Source: Clostridiaceae bacterium (lineage in GTDB: Bacteria; Bacillota; Clostridia; Lachnospirales; Lachnospiraceae). Taken from it: DNA of 64,000 nt. The notes beneath the pieces were generated by a model, which was given only the letters and a program-made list of their open reading frames with translations, was not told where the DNA came from and made no database searches. This document shows, in pieces, positions 8,518-18,256 of the stretch (positions are counted from its first letter, which is position 1; the number at the start of each line of letters is the position of its first letter). The stretch is taken from positions 56,356 to 120,355 of the forward strand of contig CAJTGI010000011.1 in assembly GCA_910575435.1 (NCBI GenBank). Direction: 5' to 3'. The position numbers and the translations under genes are program-made.

Positions 8518-10380
8518 CTACCCTTCCGTCTGATAATACTGGGCCTGGGTGTTCCAAAGCATATAATACAGCCCCTCACGATCTTTCACCAGTTCCTCAT
8601 GATTGCCCCTCTGCACTGCCTTCCCCTCATCAATCACCAGAATATCATTGCAGAACTGGCAGCTGGACAGGCGATGGGAAATGTATACTGCTGTCTTCGT
8701 CCCCACCAGGTCATCGAAATGAGAATAGATTTCATACTCTGCCAAGGGGTCCAGCGCCGCCGTAGGCTCATCCAGGATCACGAAAGACGTATCGTGGTAG
8801 AGCGCCCTGGCGATGGCGACCTTCTGGGCCTCGCCCCCGGAAATATCCACGCCATTCTTGTCAAAATCCGTGTACAAGGGCGTATCCAGCCCATCGGGCA
8901 TCTTTCGGAGCAGTTCCCCTAGCCCCACCCGCTCCAGCACCGACTTCACCCTGGAGGCGTCATACTCTCTGGAAACCGCCACATTCTCTCCCAAGGGCAG
9001 GGCAGGTATCTTAAAATCCTGGAACACCACGCTAAAGAGCGACAGGTATTCCCCGTAATCATACTTGCGGATATCAATCCCATTGAGCAGAATCTCCCCC
9101 TCCGTGGGATCGTACAGCCGACATAGCAACTTGATAAACGTAGTCTTCCCCGAACCATTTTTGCCTACCACCGCCAGCCGCTCCCCGATCTGGAACTTGA
9201 TGGAAAAATCCTTCAACACATCCCTGTCAGAGCCGGGATACCGAAAAGACACATGGCGGAACTCTATGGTAAACTGGTCATCGTCCCGCTTTTCCACCGG
9301 CAGCGTTCCCTCGTACTTCTTATTGGGGATATCAAGAAAATCCAAATACATCTTCACGTACTTGGTATTGGCGGAAAGTTCCACGCACTGCTCCAGGCAA
9401 AAGCGGAAATGGTACAGGAAATTGGTCATGCATCCGGCATACAGGCAGATGCTGCCCACCAGAATCGCTCCCTTAGATGCCATCACGGCCAAGAGGAAGT
9501 AGACCAATCCTGACACGAGGGCCTCCACCGCTCCCACCCACACATTTCTTTTTTGATTTTCCTTGCCCATCCCATCAATATTCCCATGGATTGCCTCTAA
9601 GAGTTTTTTAAAATGAGTAGACAGCAAATTCTGCTGGCGAAACATACGAATCGTCTTTCCGCACTCCTCCTTTTCCATATATTCCGTAGTATAAAACTCA
9701 TACTGGCGATCGTTTGGCACATTCGCCTCCTCATACTGGTAGATCCTTTCCGCCGCCACCTTATTCTTTTTCATGCTAAGCAAAAGAAGCGCCGCGAACG
9801 CAAGGAAAAAAGCACCCACAAATGCCGCCGCCTTCAACGGCTCTCCCGAGAAAGCCACAAAGCTGCGGCTCACGAGATATGCCGTGTAGCCAAATGCCAC
9901 CAGCATCTGGATCATCTTTTCCACAATCGGCGTAGCCAGCCAGAACAGCTTGCACACGCCCCCGCCACTATGTCTTGCCATAGCGTCAATATCCCGCCGC
10001 CTATTATGAATGGTCTCGGACTCCATGTACTCGTAATCCATGGACATCATTTTCTCATTCAAATGAGCGTTTGGCAATTCCCAGGAATTAGAGCCGGAAT
10101 AAAACCAAACCTTTTGTAGCACATTGAACAGATAACTGATCAGCGTCTGTCCGATGGTTACCAAAATCACATCCCACACCAGAACTTCCCTAGAACTTCC
10201 CAATATCACGTCATTGACAAACTTTGCCAGGAAAAAATAATCCCAGTAGGAATAAACCACATCAGTCAAAATATATAATCCCGTCATAAACAAATTGCCG
10301 GGTATCAGGGAATACACTAGCAACAGCCCCCGCAGGTTAATTTTAAAGGCATCCCCCAGCCGAATCTTTTCCTCTTTCAT
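8518..10380 (-). CDS. ABC exporter, fused permease and ATPase (second half-transporter)
   Basis: A 620-residue half-transporter: about 330 residues of type I exporter membrane domain, then an ATPase domain. That domain has Walker A VVGKNGSGKTTF, signature DISGGEAQK, Walker B FVILDEPTAAL and switch His in ISHRLSS. The signature departs from LSGGQ (ISGGE), as is common in one half of heterodimeric exporters, so its composite site may be weak. Its ATG overlaps the stop of the upstream transporter gene (ATGA), and GGGAGG lies 9 bases before it. The pair therefore should be translated together and form a heterodimer. The nearby agr-like regulators suggest a peptide substrate, but no precursor gene was seen. 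Confidence 0.92.
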   Translation of the reverse strand: MKEEKIRLGDAFKINLRGLLLVYSLIPGNLFMTGLYILTDVVYSYWDYFFLAKFVNDVILGSSREVLVWDVILVTIGQTLISYLFNVLQKVWFYSGSNSWELPNAHLNEKMMSMDYEYMESETIHNRRRDIDAMARHSGGGVCKLFWLATPIVEKMIQMLVAFGYTAYLVSRSFVAFSGEPLKAAAFVGAFFLAFAALLLLSMKKNKVAAERIYQYEEANVPNDRQYEFYTTEYMEKEECGKTIRMFRQQNLLSTHFKKLLEAIHGNIDGMGKENQKRNVWVGAVEALVSGLVYFLLAVMASKGAILVGSICLYAGCMTNFLYHFRFCLEQCVELSANTKYVKMYLDFLDIPNKKYEGTLPVEKRDDDQFTIEFRHVSFRYPGSDRDVLKDFSIKFQIGERLAVVGKNGSGKTTFIKLLCRLYDPTEGEILLNGIDIRKYDYGEYLSLFSVVFQDFKIPALPLGENVAVSREYDASRVKSVLERVGLGELLRKMPDGLDTPLYTDFDKNGVDISGGEAQKVAIARALYHDTSFVILDEPTAALDPLAEYEIYSHFDDLVGTKTAVYISHRLSSCQFCNDILVIDEGKAVQRGNHEELVKDREGLYYMLWNTQAQYYQTEG

Positions 10381-12215
10381 CCCTTCTCACCTCCCTGATA
10401 GTATTTGCTCTGCATGGCAAACATCTTCCCATAGATGCCCCCCGCCGCCAAAAGCTCTTCGTGGGTTCCCTCTTCTGCAATCTTTCCTCCGTCGAGCAAC
10501 AAAATCCTATCGCAAAATCTCGTGCTAGACAGACGGTGAGATACGAAGAAAGAGGTTTTTTCCCTTGCAAACTCCGCATATTTCTCATATATGTCATTTT
10601 CTGCCAGAGCATCCAGCGCAGCCGTAGGCTCATCCAGAATCAATCCCCCCGCATCCCGGTACAGCGCCCTGGCAAGAATCAGTTTCTGCCGCTGACCCCC
10701 GGAAAAATCCGTGGCATTCTCATTGATATTCTTTTCCATCAAGGTATCCAGTCCACCGGGCAATCCTTCAATTTCTTTCCTGATTCCCGCCTGCTCCAGA
10801 CAATGCCAGATTTTCTGCGACTGATCCCTGCCAACGGAGGTGGCATTCTGTATTTCCTGGGTTATATTCTCCCGGATGGAGACCGGAAGGAACTGCACAT
10901 CCTGAAAGGTGCAGGAAAACCACGCATAACGCTCCTCCGCCTCCATAGCCTCCATGTCTACGCCATTAAGCAGAATCCTGCCGCTGGTGGGATGGAGCAA
11001 GCCGCAGATCAACTTCATGAGGGTCGTCTTCCCCGCGCCATTTACCCCCACGATAGCAACCTTCTCCCCCGCCCGCACCTGCAGGCTAATATCCGATAAC
11101 ACCTCTTTCTCTGCGCCAGGATAAGAAAAACTCACATGCTCCAAGGCAATCGAAGGTGCCTCCTTCTGCACCGGGACATCCACCTTGCCGGTGTCCTCCC
11201 CATATTCCATAAAGGTCTGAAATCTCTGATATTCTGTCATAATCTGAAAGAGAAGGAAACATCTGCCGGATACTTCCCGATTCAGCAAATGATACAATGC
11301 AGGACCCATATTGGCATAAAACACCATATCCGACACCCCGATCCCGCCATCCCAGAAGCCAAGGAGAAGCATTCCCAGAAGCGATGCCATAAAAATGCCT
11401 ATGCTCAGCATGTACACTGCATCACCCAGCCCCCGGGAAGTCATTTCTCTCTTCTTGAATGAAAGCCTCTCTCTTAGATACTCATCAATCAGCCCTGTCA
11501 GCCAGGGAGACATATCATACAGGCGAACATCCTTCGCCATAGAAAAGTCTTCCGTCTTTCTCGTAACATAATCCAACTTCTGCCAGGTATCTGCCGACCT
11601 CATGGCATGCTTCCTCTCATTCTTCCGAAACACCTTTACATTAATGACTGTCCCCAAAAAGATCACGGCAAATAACACCAGAATCAGCAGAAAGGAAATT
11701 TTCGATAAATAGTACAAATATAGAATCACATTTCCCACCGCTGCAATCAGCATCACGGCCTCAGGCATAAAATCCATCAGATGCGCCCGACCCTGTCCAC
11801 CAATCCCTCCCCCAAAAATACTTTCTTTCACCATATTCCTCATGGAGAGAAATTCCTGGTCCTCCAGGTAGCCATAGTCTACGTACAGCAATTTGTTCGT
11901 GTAATCCTGCTGTTGCTTCCGCGCAATCTGCCGATTGCCATATCTCAATCGGGAATACATTTGTTCCCTGAGCAGAATCGCCAGGCACAGCACGAAGACG
12001 AATGCCAAAACACTCAGACCCAAATAGGTAATGCTTCGCTTTTCCTCCAGTTCCATAATTATCATTTTGGGCAGATACACTTGCAAATAATTCGCCAGGA
12101 TAAACGCTGGGAAAAATAGTACGCCATAGAGGAAGAGAACCTTCTTCTCCCTCCAGATATACCCCACATATCCCCAAAAAGCCTGCCAGGTAACCGTCTT
12201 TTCCACAATACTCAT
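10377..12215 (-). CDS. ABC exporter, fused permease and ATPase (first half-transporter)
   Basis: A 612-residue half-transporter with six likely membrane helices (first near 27-45) and an ATPase domain. That domain has Walker A IVGVNGAGKTTL, signature DFSGGQRQK, Walker B LILDEPTAAL and VSHRLSS. It overlaps the next gene by 4 bases. Start choice: GGAAAGG touches the ATG at 12215 directly, which is too close. The GTG three codons inside (12206) has the same ribosome site at 9 bases and may be the real start. A terminator (12242-12271) separates it from the upstream two-component genes, so it must have its own promoter or rely on readthrough. Confidence 0.92.
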   Translation of the reverse strand: MSIVEKTVTWQAFWGYVGYIWREKKVLFLYGVLFFPAFILANYLQVYLPKMIIMELEEKRSITYLGLSVLAFVFVLCLAILLREQMYSRLRYGNRQIARKQQQDYTNKLLYVDYGYLEDQEFLSMRNMVKESIFGGGIGGQGRAHLMDFMPEAVMLIAAVGNVILYLYYLSKISFLLILVLFAVIFLGTVINVKVFRKNERKHAMRSADTWQKLDYVTRKTEDFSMAKDVRLYDMSPWLTGLIDEYLRERLSFKKREMTSRGLGDAVYMLSIGIFMASLLGMLLLGFWDGGIGVSDMVFYANMGPALYHLLNREVSGRCFLLFQIMTEYQRFQTFMEYGEDTGKVDVPVQKEAPSIALEHVSFSYPGAEKEVLSDISLQVRAGEKVAIVGVNGAGKTTLMKLICGLLHPTSGRILLNGVDMEAMEAEERYAWFSCTFQDVQFLPVSIRENITQEIQNATSVGRDQSQKIWHCLEQAGIRKEIEGLPGGLDTLMEKNINENATDFSGGQRQKLILARALYRDAGGLILDEPTAALDALAENDIYEKYAEFAREKTSFFVSHRLSSTRFCDRILLLDGGKIAEEGTHEELLAAGGIYGKMFAMQSKYYQGGEKG

Positions 12216-12241
12216 CCTTTCCGTGCCATCATTTGAAATCT

Positions 12242-12271
12242 AAAAACCCTCCGCCAGCACAAGCAGAGGGT
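12242..12271 (-). terminator. Terminator between regulators and exporter genes
   Basis: On the minus strand ACCCTC, a 14-base loop, GAGGGT, then TTTT. It would end the kinase transcript before the ABC genes, or act as an attenuator. The rest of 12216-12365 shows no convincing LytTR box or promoter. Confidence 0.65.
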
Positions 12272-12365
12272 AACATATTTACATAATCTTTTGGTTCATT
12301 CCTCACAAGCGGTCAACCTCACAACACAAATGGCAGCTACTATCCTCGTATACATCTGAATGCCG

Positions 12366-13112
12366 CTATTTGCGGCCATTCATCCCCTCATAAAAGGGCA
12401 ACATGATTTCTGTAGCAAACACCCCCGGCTCGTCCTTCCTATTCAGATATCCATTCTTCTCCTTCACAATCTTATCAATGCGATACAAACCAAATCCATG
12501 GCCTTTCCCTTTCAGAGAATCGTATCTCCCCGCCCGCTTCGTCTGATTCGTCGCATTGGTGACAGAAAGATAGAACTGCTTCTTAAACTGCCCAATGTAA
12601 ATCCGAATAAACCGCTCCTCCTTGGACGCAATCTTCTCACAAGCTTCTATTGCATTGTCCATCAGGTTGCCAAAAATCACGCAGAACTCCACGTCCGATA
12701 TGGGAATACGCTCCGGCACCTTTGCCGTCACGTCCAGACGGATATCTTTCCCCTCCGCCAGGTACACCTTGCTATTTACAATGGCATCCGCCATCACGTT
12801 CCCCGTCTTCACCACATGGTCCACGCTGGTCAAGTCCTCATTCATCTGGGAAATATACGCAAGGGCATGCTCCCACTCCCGGCCCTCCACATATATTTTC
12901 AGCACCTGCATGTGATTATTGTAATCATGCCTCCATCCCCGCATCTCGCGGTAGGCATTCTGTATCTCCTCAAACTGCCGCCCCACCAGATCATTCTGGT
13001 ATCTCTCCATCACTCTGACGATCTGCCTTGGAATCAGTACCTTCACAAGCAAAAGGCAAATCGCCACTAATGCAAATAAGATTATTACAAGTATTATTTC
13101 CGCCCTCATCAC
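12366..13112 (-). CDS. Agr-type GHKL sensor histidine kinase with one membrane helix
   Basis: A 248-residue kinase. The N-terminal 25 residues form a single membrane helix (IILVIILFALVAICLLLV), far shorter than the 6-7 helix sensor of AgrC. The phospho-His is H62 in RHDYNNH, and the GHKL ATPase has N-box NLMDNAIEAC and G-box GHGFGLYRI. The first codon is GTG 13112 or the adjoining ATG 13109; AAGGGA lies upstream of both. It follows the LytTR regulator gene by 27 bases and should be its partner. With almost no extracellular part, it may sense through a partner protein such as the nearby ABC exporter, as in BceS-like systems; this is inference. Confidence 0.9.
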   Translation of the reverse strand: MMRAEIILVIILFALVAICLLLVKVLIPRQIVRVMERYQNDLVGRQFEEIQNAYREMRGWRHDYNNHMQVLKIYVEGREWEHALAYISQMNEDLTSVDHVVKTGNVMADAIVNSKVYLAEGKDIRLDVTAKVPERIPISDVEFCVIFGNLMDNAIEACEKIASKEERFIRIYIGQFKKQFYLSVTNATNQTKRAGRYDSLKGKGHGFGLYRIDKIVKEKNGYLNRKDEPGVFATEIMLPFYEGMNGRK

Positions 13113-13139
13113 AACGCGTTCCCTTCTCCATGGCCATAG

Positions 13140-13859
13140 CTACAGGCAGGTATAAAATCTAATAAATGCATCGTTAACCTCCCCATACATCCGTCTGCTC
13201 ACAGGAACCTCCCTGCAAAAATCCCGCCTGTCATCCGCTAGGACAAGATGATTCTTCCCCACGAAATCCACGTGCAGGAGATTTACCAGCACCCCCCGAT
13301 GGCAAATCACGAACCAGTCCTCCAAAAGTTCCTGTCTGGCAGATTTCATGGTAGAGACTACCTCAAACTCGCCTCTTTCCGTGGTATATACCAGTTTGTG
13401 CCCAAAAACCTCCACCAGATAAATCTCCCGCTGCTGCAGCTTCACAACAGCATCTTCCGTCTTCAATAACACGAAGGGCTCCTGCTTGCTATTCCTCTCA
13501 CAAATGCGGTTCAAACACTGGAATACCTGTTCCTCCTCCACCGGCTTGATCAGATAATTCACAGCCTCCACCTCATATCCCTCCATGACATACTCCTTTT
13601 CCCCAGTCACGAACACGATGGACATGTCATATGCCTGCTCCCTCAGACGCTTTGCCAGCGTGACGCCGTCTTCCCCCGGCATCTTGATATCCAGAAACAA
13701 TGCATCAAAAAGGGCATCCTCCAAGGCAAAGGAAAAAGATGCCGCATCTGCATAGGGAGTGATCTCTGCCGGAATTCCGTTCTCCGCAGACCAACGGCGA
13801 ATCACTCCGCAGAGCCACGCCGCCTCCTCGTCCCTATCCTCGCACACTGCAACCTTCAT
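13140..13859 (-). CDS. LytTR-family response regulator
   Basis: A 239-residue regulator from ATG 13859, which follows GGGAGG; the longer frame upstream lacks a ribosome site. The receiver domain has acidic residues E7-D8 and phospho-Asp D57 in FLDIKMPGEDG. The C-terminal half is a LytTR DNA-binding domain (REIYLVEVFGHKLVYTT, FVICHRGVLVNLLHVD). Cognate partner of the GHKL kinase downstream. Likely target: the exporter genes beyond the terminator, though I could not pick out paired LytTR boxes with confidence. Confidence 0.92.
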   Translation of the reverse strand: MKVAVCEDRDEEAAWLCGVIRRWSAENGIPAEITPYADAASFSFALEDALFDALFLDIKMPGEDGVTLAKRLREQAYDMSIVFVTGEKEYVMEGYEVEAVNYLIKPVEEEQVFQCLNRICERNSKQEPFVLLKTEDAVVKLQQREIYLVEVFGHKLVYTTERGEFEVVSTMKSARQELLEDWFVICHRGVLVNLLHVDFVGKNHLVLADDRRDFCREVPVSRRMYGEVNDAFIRFYTCL

Positions 13860-13935
13860 CAATGCTCCTCCCTTCGCTCTCCACGCCATTCACCCCTTCA
13901 TGTAACAGCTTATCCAGACAACCGAATAGCAATCA

Positions 13936-14679
13936 CTACTCGCCTTTCGCCTTTTTATCCTTCAATATATTCACTTCCTTATGGGAAAAATGGTCCAAAT
14001 GCCCCAAATCCCTGAACTGGCCTTGATTCAGTCGGAAGTCTTCCGAAGTCTTTTTTCCCTTTGCAGAATGCAGAAAATAGTATATCGTGCCACATCCCAA
14101 AAGAAGAGAAAAAATCAACTGGGGCAGAGACTGGAAAATCAAGCCATCCAGAGAGGGCGTTATAACCAGCGCCTGGGTCACGTCATCGCAAAAACCATCT
14201 ATTGCCTCATAGTATTTCCCGCCTTCCACCCTTCCCGTCACAGCATCTGTCATATTCTCAATACGTTTCTCGGTAAGAAACTCTTGAATCTTTCCATGGC
14301 AGACCACCTCACACACGCCATCCTTATCCTTGGTGCTAATAAACAGTATCACCAGGTTTTCCTCGGAACCTGCCTTATCCAACTGGTTTTTCAAATAATC
14401 TTGATAATCATCCGACTTGCCCAACTTATCTGTGGTAATGACAAAAACAGAGGTTTCATGCTGCTGCAAGATCAAGTCACAGTCAGATTCTATCTGGGAA
14501 GCCTCCTCCCTGCTTAGAAGCCCGGCACTGTCAGAAATCATGGTTTTGGCAGACACGGCGCGGGGGTTGGCCAAGAATATGCAGATCGCTACAGAAGCAC
14601 AAGCCAAGATTGCCCTTTTCATTTTTCCAGCCCCATTCGTTCCCATCCGCAAAGTCCTCCTACAAAACATATAAATCAT
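13936..14679 (-). CDS. TPM-domain membrane protein
   Basis: A 247-residue exported protein. A signal or anchor helix (RAILACASVAICIFLANP) precedes a TPM domain (about 45-170; DSAGLLSREEASQIESDCD, SVFVITTDKLG, NLVILFIS). A second membrane helix (QLIFSLLLGCGTIYYFL) and a basic cytoplasmic tail follow. The start at 14679 is supported by GGAGGG 9 bases upstream and an ATGA overlap with the preceding gene, so it is translationally coupled to the zinc-ribbon protein. TPM proteins have roles in photosystem II repair in plants and are largely uncharacterised in Bacillota, where they often adjoin a zinc-ribbon partner as here. Confidence 0.85.
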   Translation of the reverse strand: MIYMFCRRTLRMGTNGAGKMKRAILACASVAICIFLANPRAVSAKTMISDSAGLLSREEASQIESDCDLILQQHETSVFVITTDKLGKSDDYQDYLKNQLDKAGSEENLVILFISTKDKDGVCEVVCHGKIQEFLTEKRIENMTDAVTGRVEGGKYYEAIDGFCDDVTQALVITPSLDGLIFQSLPQLIFSLLLGCGTIYYFLHSAKGKKTSEDFRLNQGQFRDLGHLDHFSHKEVNILKDKKAKGE

Positions 14680-15725
14680 AATAACGGCCCTCCTAACAAT
14701 AGGGTAATAATCCGAAACAGTAAAAATGCGGCAAGGGAAATCAGTCCCACGCCCGTTCCAATCTTAACCCAAGATTTGGGAGGGTCAGACGCAATATTTC
14801 CCGTCTGCCCATTCATGGCGAAAATATATTCCTCATCCCCGCCATGGTGCATCATGAGCCACACTGGAAGCAGCACATACCTGGAAGCACTCTTTCCTAT
14901 CTCATATTTCTTCTCATCAATGGCCGTCTCCTCGTAATCATGTATAGAATCCAAGATATATTCATCCACATACCGGGCCGCCTTCTTTTGCGCCGTTACA
15001 AAAACCTCCCCCGTCGGCTTCACGTTTTTTTCCGAAAAACATCTGCTCAGATGAACGGAAGAAAAGGATTGGGCTTGCCTGAAATCATAAGGGCAAAGTT
15101 TTTCTAACAGGCTGTCGCTAACATTGGCCGAATTGCTAACTAGCACTTGGGGAAAAGACAAATCATTCTTGCGATACAAATCATAGTGAGAGATTTCCTC
15201 CCTCTCATCTTCCGGTGTAGAAATCCTTTTCCTGCGCAGGGCATCCACCATAATCTCTCCCTGCGCCCGCAAATCATAACACATCACGGGAAAATAAATC
15301 CCTATCAGCTTCTCCGTCTCCTGTCCTTTCGGGAAATCATGGGGCGAGAAAGGCAATTTTTGCCGCCATTTCTTAAACGCCTTTGCCGCCTCCTTCTCCG
15401 ATATTTTAAAGGGAATGACCTGAGCAGGGGCCTCCTCCCCCGACAGCCGCTCCCCTAGCGTCATCTGATTCCTGCAAAATGGGCAATTTGAAATGGCAGA
15501 ACGATTGTCAGTGACAATGGCAGAACCGCACTGCCTGCAAAGATACTGCCTGGCTTCCCCATCCTGATAGAAGTTGACCTCATCCTGGCAAGAGTAACCT
15601 TCAAACTCCGCTTCGTAATCTTCCACCACTTCCTCCTGCTTGCAACTCAGGCAGCGCAATTTCCCCGATGAGGCGTCAAATGTCAAATAGCCTCCACAAT
15701 TAGAGCATTTATAGGAATCCAGCAT
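14676..15725 (-). CDS. Zinc-ribbon protein with C-terminal membrane helix
   Basis: A 349-residue protein with two zinc ribbons in the first 90 residues: CSNCGG/CLSCKQ and CRQCGS/CPFCRN, four CxxC pairs. The central region has FKISEKEAAKAFKKW and a second conserved part. A C-terminal helix of about 20 residues (TGVGLISLAAFLLFRIITLL) anchors it. GGAGG precedes the ATG. This type is commonly annotated as TFIIB-type zinc ribbon-containing protein next to TPM genes. Function unknown; the coupled arrangement suggests the two proteins act together at the membrane. Confidence 0.85.
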   Translation of the reverse strand: MLDSYKCSNCGGYLTFDASSGKLRCLSCKQEEVVEDYEAEFEGYSCQDEVNFYQDGEARQYLCRQCGSAIVTDNRSAISNCPFCRNQMTLGERLSGEEAPAQVIPFKISEKEAAKAFKKWRQKLPFSPHDFPKGQETEKLIGIYFPVMCYDLRAQGEIMVDALRRKRISTPEDEREEISHYDLYRKNDLSFPQVLVSNSANVSDSLLEKLCPYDFRQAQSFSSVHLSRCFSEKNVKPTGEVFVTAQKKAARYVDEYILDSIHDYEETAIDEKKYEIGKSASRYVLLPVWLMMHHGGDEEYIFAMNGQTGNIASDPPKSWVKIGTGVGLISLAAFLLFRIITLLLGGPLL

Positions 15726-15843
15726 AGAATCCTCCTTTTATACATTAAACTGCAAGTTATTATTAAAAATCAAGAGACAACTGCATTTATTGTACATGAA
15801 ATATATTTGTTTGTAAATGCATGGGCAAGGTTCCAGTACCGTT

Positions 15844-18243
15844 TCACCATCTCCTCCAAAACTCCTGCAGACGACCCGGAAGAGACTGCAATGTCACCAC
15901 GTCATAGGGGAACCACTCCCTGGGAAAAAGGCTTTGATAGTCCCCCTGCAAAAAGCGGTCGTCCAGAAGAAGGATTGCTCCCACATCCTCTGTCGTGCGA
16001 ATCACCCGCCCTGCCGCCTGCAGCACCTTATTCATGCCAGGATACTGATAGGCATAGGAAAATCCCGACCCCTTCCTCTGATCAAAATATTCCCGAAAAA
16101 GTTCATTCTCCGTGCAGACCATGGGAAGCCCAGCCCCCACTAAGACCACGCCAATCAGCCTGTTTCTCTTCAGGTCGATGCCCTCTCCAAAAATCCCTCC
16201 CATCACGCACAGACCCAGAGTCGTCCTCCCAGGCGCATCCTGAAAATGGGAGAGGAATTCCTCCCGCTCTGCCTCCCCCATGGAGTTTTCCTGCAATAAG
16301 ACCTCCATTTCCATCCCTTTGGCCATATCTATAAGGTGTACATGCACATCCTCCATCAGACGGTAAGAGGGAAAGAAAATCATATAATTTCCAACCTTCC
16401 CCTGCACAAAAGAATAGATATAACTGGCAATCTTTTCATACATGGCATCGCTCCGCATTGCATACTTGGTAGACACGCCCTTCCCAATCATCAGCAGCCG
16501 CCTCTCTGGCAAAAAAGGAGACGGCGCATAGATGGCATAGTCCTCCTCCCGGCCAGCCAGCTGCTCCCGATAATAATGAATGGGGAGCAAAGTGGCAGAA
16601 AAGAACACGCTGCACCTGCCCTTCTTCAAGCACAAATCCAAGTTGGCGGAAGGGTCCATGCACTGGAGATGGAGCCGGAAATTGCCTTCCGGAGAGTAAT
16701 CGCCGTACACGGTATAGTAATCATCCGCAAGTTCATAAATATTCTGAAACTCCCTGAGATTAAAATAAAAATCCAGCAGCCGCTCCCGCTCCTCTGGAAA
16801 AAGGGAGGGCGTCCCCTGCTCACTTGCCCCCCCATGCTCCTGTTCTTGGAGAAACTCCTCCGTAAGCGCGCACAGACGCATCGCCCGCAAAATAAAACCC
16901 TCCAGTTGGATCAGGTCATACTTTTCCATATCATCACATTCCCTCTTTAATTCCAAGAGCGCGCGATTACAGGAATCCATAGCCCCCGCCAATTTCTTAT
17001 TGCGATATTTCACCATCTTCTTCATGGCGAGAAAGTCCTCCTTGACCACGGCGGCAGAATACATCTCTCTCGCCCGGTCCACCAGATTATGGGCCTCATC
17101 GATTAAAAAGACATAATCATTCTCCTTGTCCAGAGAAAAAAAACGCTTCAAGCTGGCAATGGGATCGAATGCATAATTATAGTCGCCGACTACCACATCG
17201 CACCAGGTAGAAATATCCAGGCACATCTCAAAGGGACACACCTCATGCTTCTGGGCATAGAGAAGCACGGTATCCCGAGTTATCATATCTTCCGAATTCA
17301 GCACGTCAAACACCGCCTCATTTACCCGGTCAAAATGCCCCTTCGCCCGGGGACAGGAACCAGGATTGCAGGCGGGCTTGTCTAAGATGCAGATCTTCTC
17401 CTTGGCAGTAATCGTGACGCACTTAAGCCTGGCCCCCTCTTTCCCCAACAATCCGAAGGTATCCTCCGCCACCGTGCGAGTGATGGTTTTTGCCGTAAGG
17501 TAGAATATCTTTTCCGTGAGCCCCTCCCCCACGGATTTCACAGCGGGAAACACCGTGGAAATCGTCTTTCCCACGCCGGTAGGAGCCTGGATATACAGGC
17601 GTTTCTTTCGAAGAATGCTCTGGTATACCCCCTTGACCAAGTTGCCCTGCCCCTCCCGATAGGGAAAAGGAAACTCCACCGCCTTAATGGAAGCATTCCT
17701 ATTCTCCTGCCATCTTATTTGCCAGGCAATCCACTTGGCATACTCCCTTACGAGGGCAAAGAAAGATTCCTCTATGGCGGGAAAGTCCAGGTACTCCGTA
17801 AAATAGCGCACCATCTCTGTGGGAATGTGGCAGTACGTCATGCGAATGCCCATCCCGGGCAGGGACTCTCTGGAAGCATAAATATAGGCGTAGCACAAAG
17901 CCTGAGCCCGATGAACGGGAACAGGCTCCTTCATGCCCCGGATATCCCGGTAAACCCCTTTAATTTCATCTATCACCTGTCCAGCCTCATCAGAAAATAT
18001 GCCATCGGCCCTCCCATCCAAGGTGAAGGTAAAGTCAACATCATCCCAAGAGATAGGAATCTCTATTGCCATGGGAACCTCTGCCTGATAGCCGGCCCCC
18101 ATCCTCCTCTGCAACTTCTTGTGGATGCGGGCGCCCTCCTGCATGGCATCTGCATCCCTCAATCCGGTGGAAGAAACAGTGATATCCCCGGAGCGCATGA
18201 TAAATTCTACTAGATTCCTCACAGAAATATGGATGTCATGCAT
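15844..18243 (-). CDS. PD-(D/E)XK nuclease fused to DinG/Rad3-type Fe-S helicase
   Basis: A 799-residue protein. Residues 30-100 carry a RecB/Cas4-like nuclease motif: H41 in RIHKKLQ, D80 in DGRADGIF, and E93-x-K95 in VIDEIKG. A superfamily 2 helicase follows, with Walker A QAPTGVGKT (220-228), DEAH box in LIDEAHNL, and a Cys set (285, 292, 297, 336, 341) placed as in XPD/DinG iron-sulfur domains. The C-terminal motor has late motifs LQAAGRVIRTTEDVG. Such fusions in Clostridia are annotated as ATP-dependent DNA helicases and presumably act in repair or defence. AAGG lies before the ATG. No operon partner: the next gene upstream on this strand lies beyond a 340-bp repeat region. Confidence 0.9.
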   Translation of the reverse strand: MHDIHISVRNLVEFIMRSGDITVSSTGLRDADAMQEGARIHKKLQRRMGAGYQAEVPMAIEIPISWDDVDFTFTLDGRADGIFSDEAGQVIDEIKGVYRDIRGMKEPVPVHRAQALCYAYIYASRESLPGMGIRMTYCHIPTEMVRYFTEYLDFPAIEESFFALVREYAKWIAWQIRWQENRNASIKAVEFPFPYREGQGNLVKGVYQSILRKKRLYIQAPTGVGKTISTVFPAVKSVGEGLTEKIFYLTAKTITRTVAEDTFGLLGKEGARLKCVTITAKEKICILDKPACNPGSCPRAKGHFDRVNEAVFDVLNSEDMITRDTVLLYAQKHEVCPFEMCLDISTWCDVVVGDYNYAFDPIASLKRFFSLDKENDYVFLIDEAHNLVDRAREMYSAAVVKEDFLAMKKMVKYRNKKLAGAMDSCNRALLELKRECDDMEKYDLIQLEGFILRAMRLCALTEEFLQEQEHGGASEQGTPSLFPEERERLLDFYFNLREFQNIYELADDYYTVYGDYSPEGNFRLHLQCMDPSANLDLCLKKGRCSVFFSATLLPIHYYREQLAGREEDYAIYAPSPFLPERRLLMIGKGVSTKYAMRSDAMYEKIASYIYSFVQGKVGNYMIFFPSYRLMEDVHVHLIDMAKGMEMEVLLQENSMGEAEREEFLSHFQDAPGRTTLGLCVMGGIFGEGIDLKRNRLIGVVLVGAGLPMVCTENELFREYFDQRKGSGFSYAYQYPGMNKVLQAAGRVIRTTEDVGAILLLDDRFLQGDYQSLFPREWFPYDVVTLQSLPGRLQEFWRRW

Positions 18244-18256
18244 AAAAACCTTCCCT

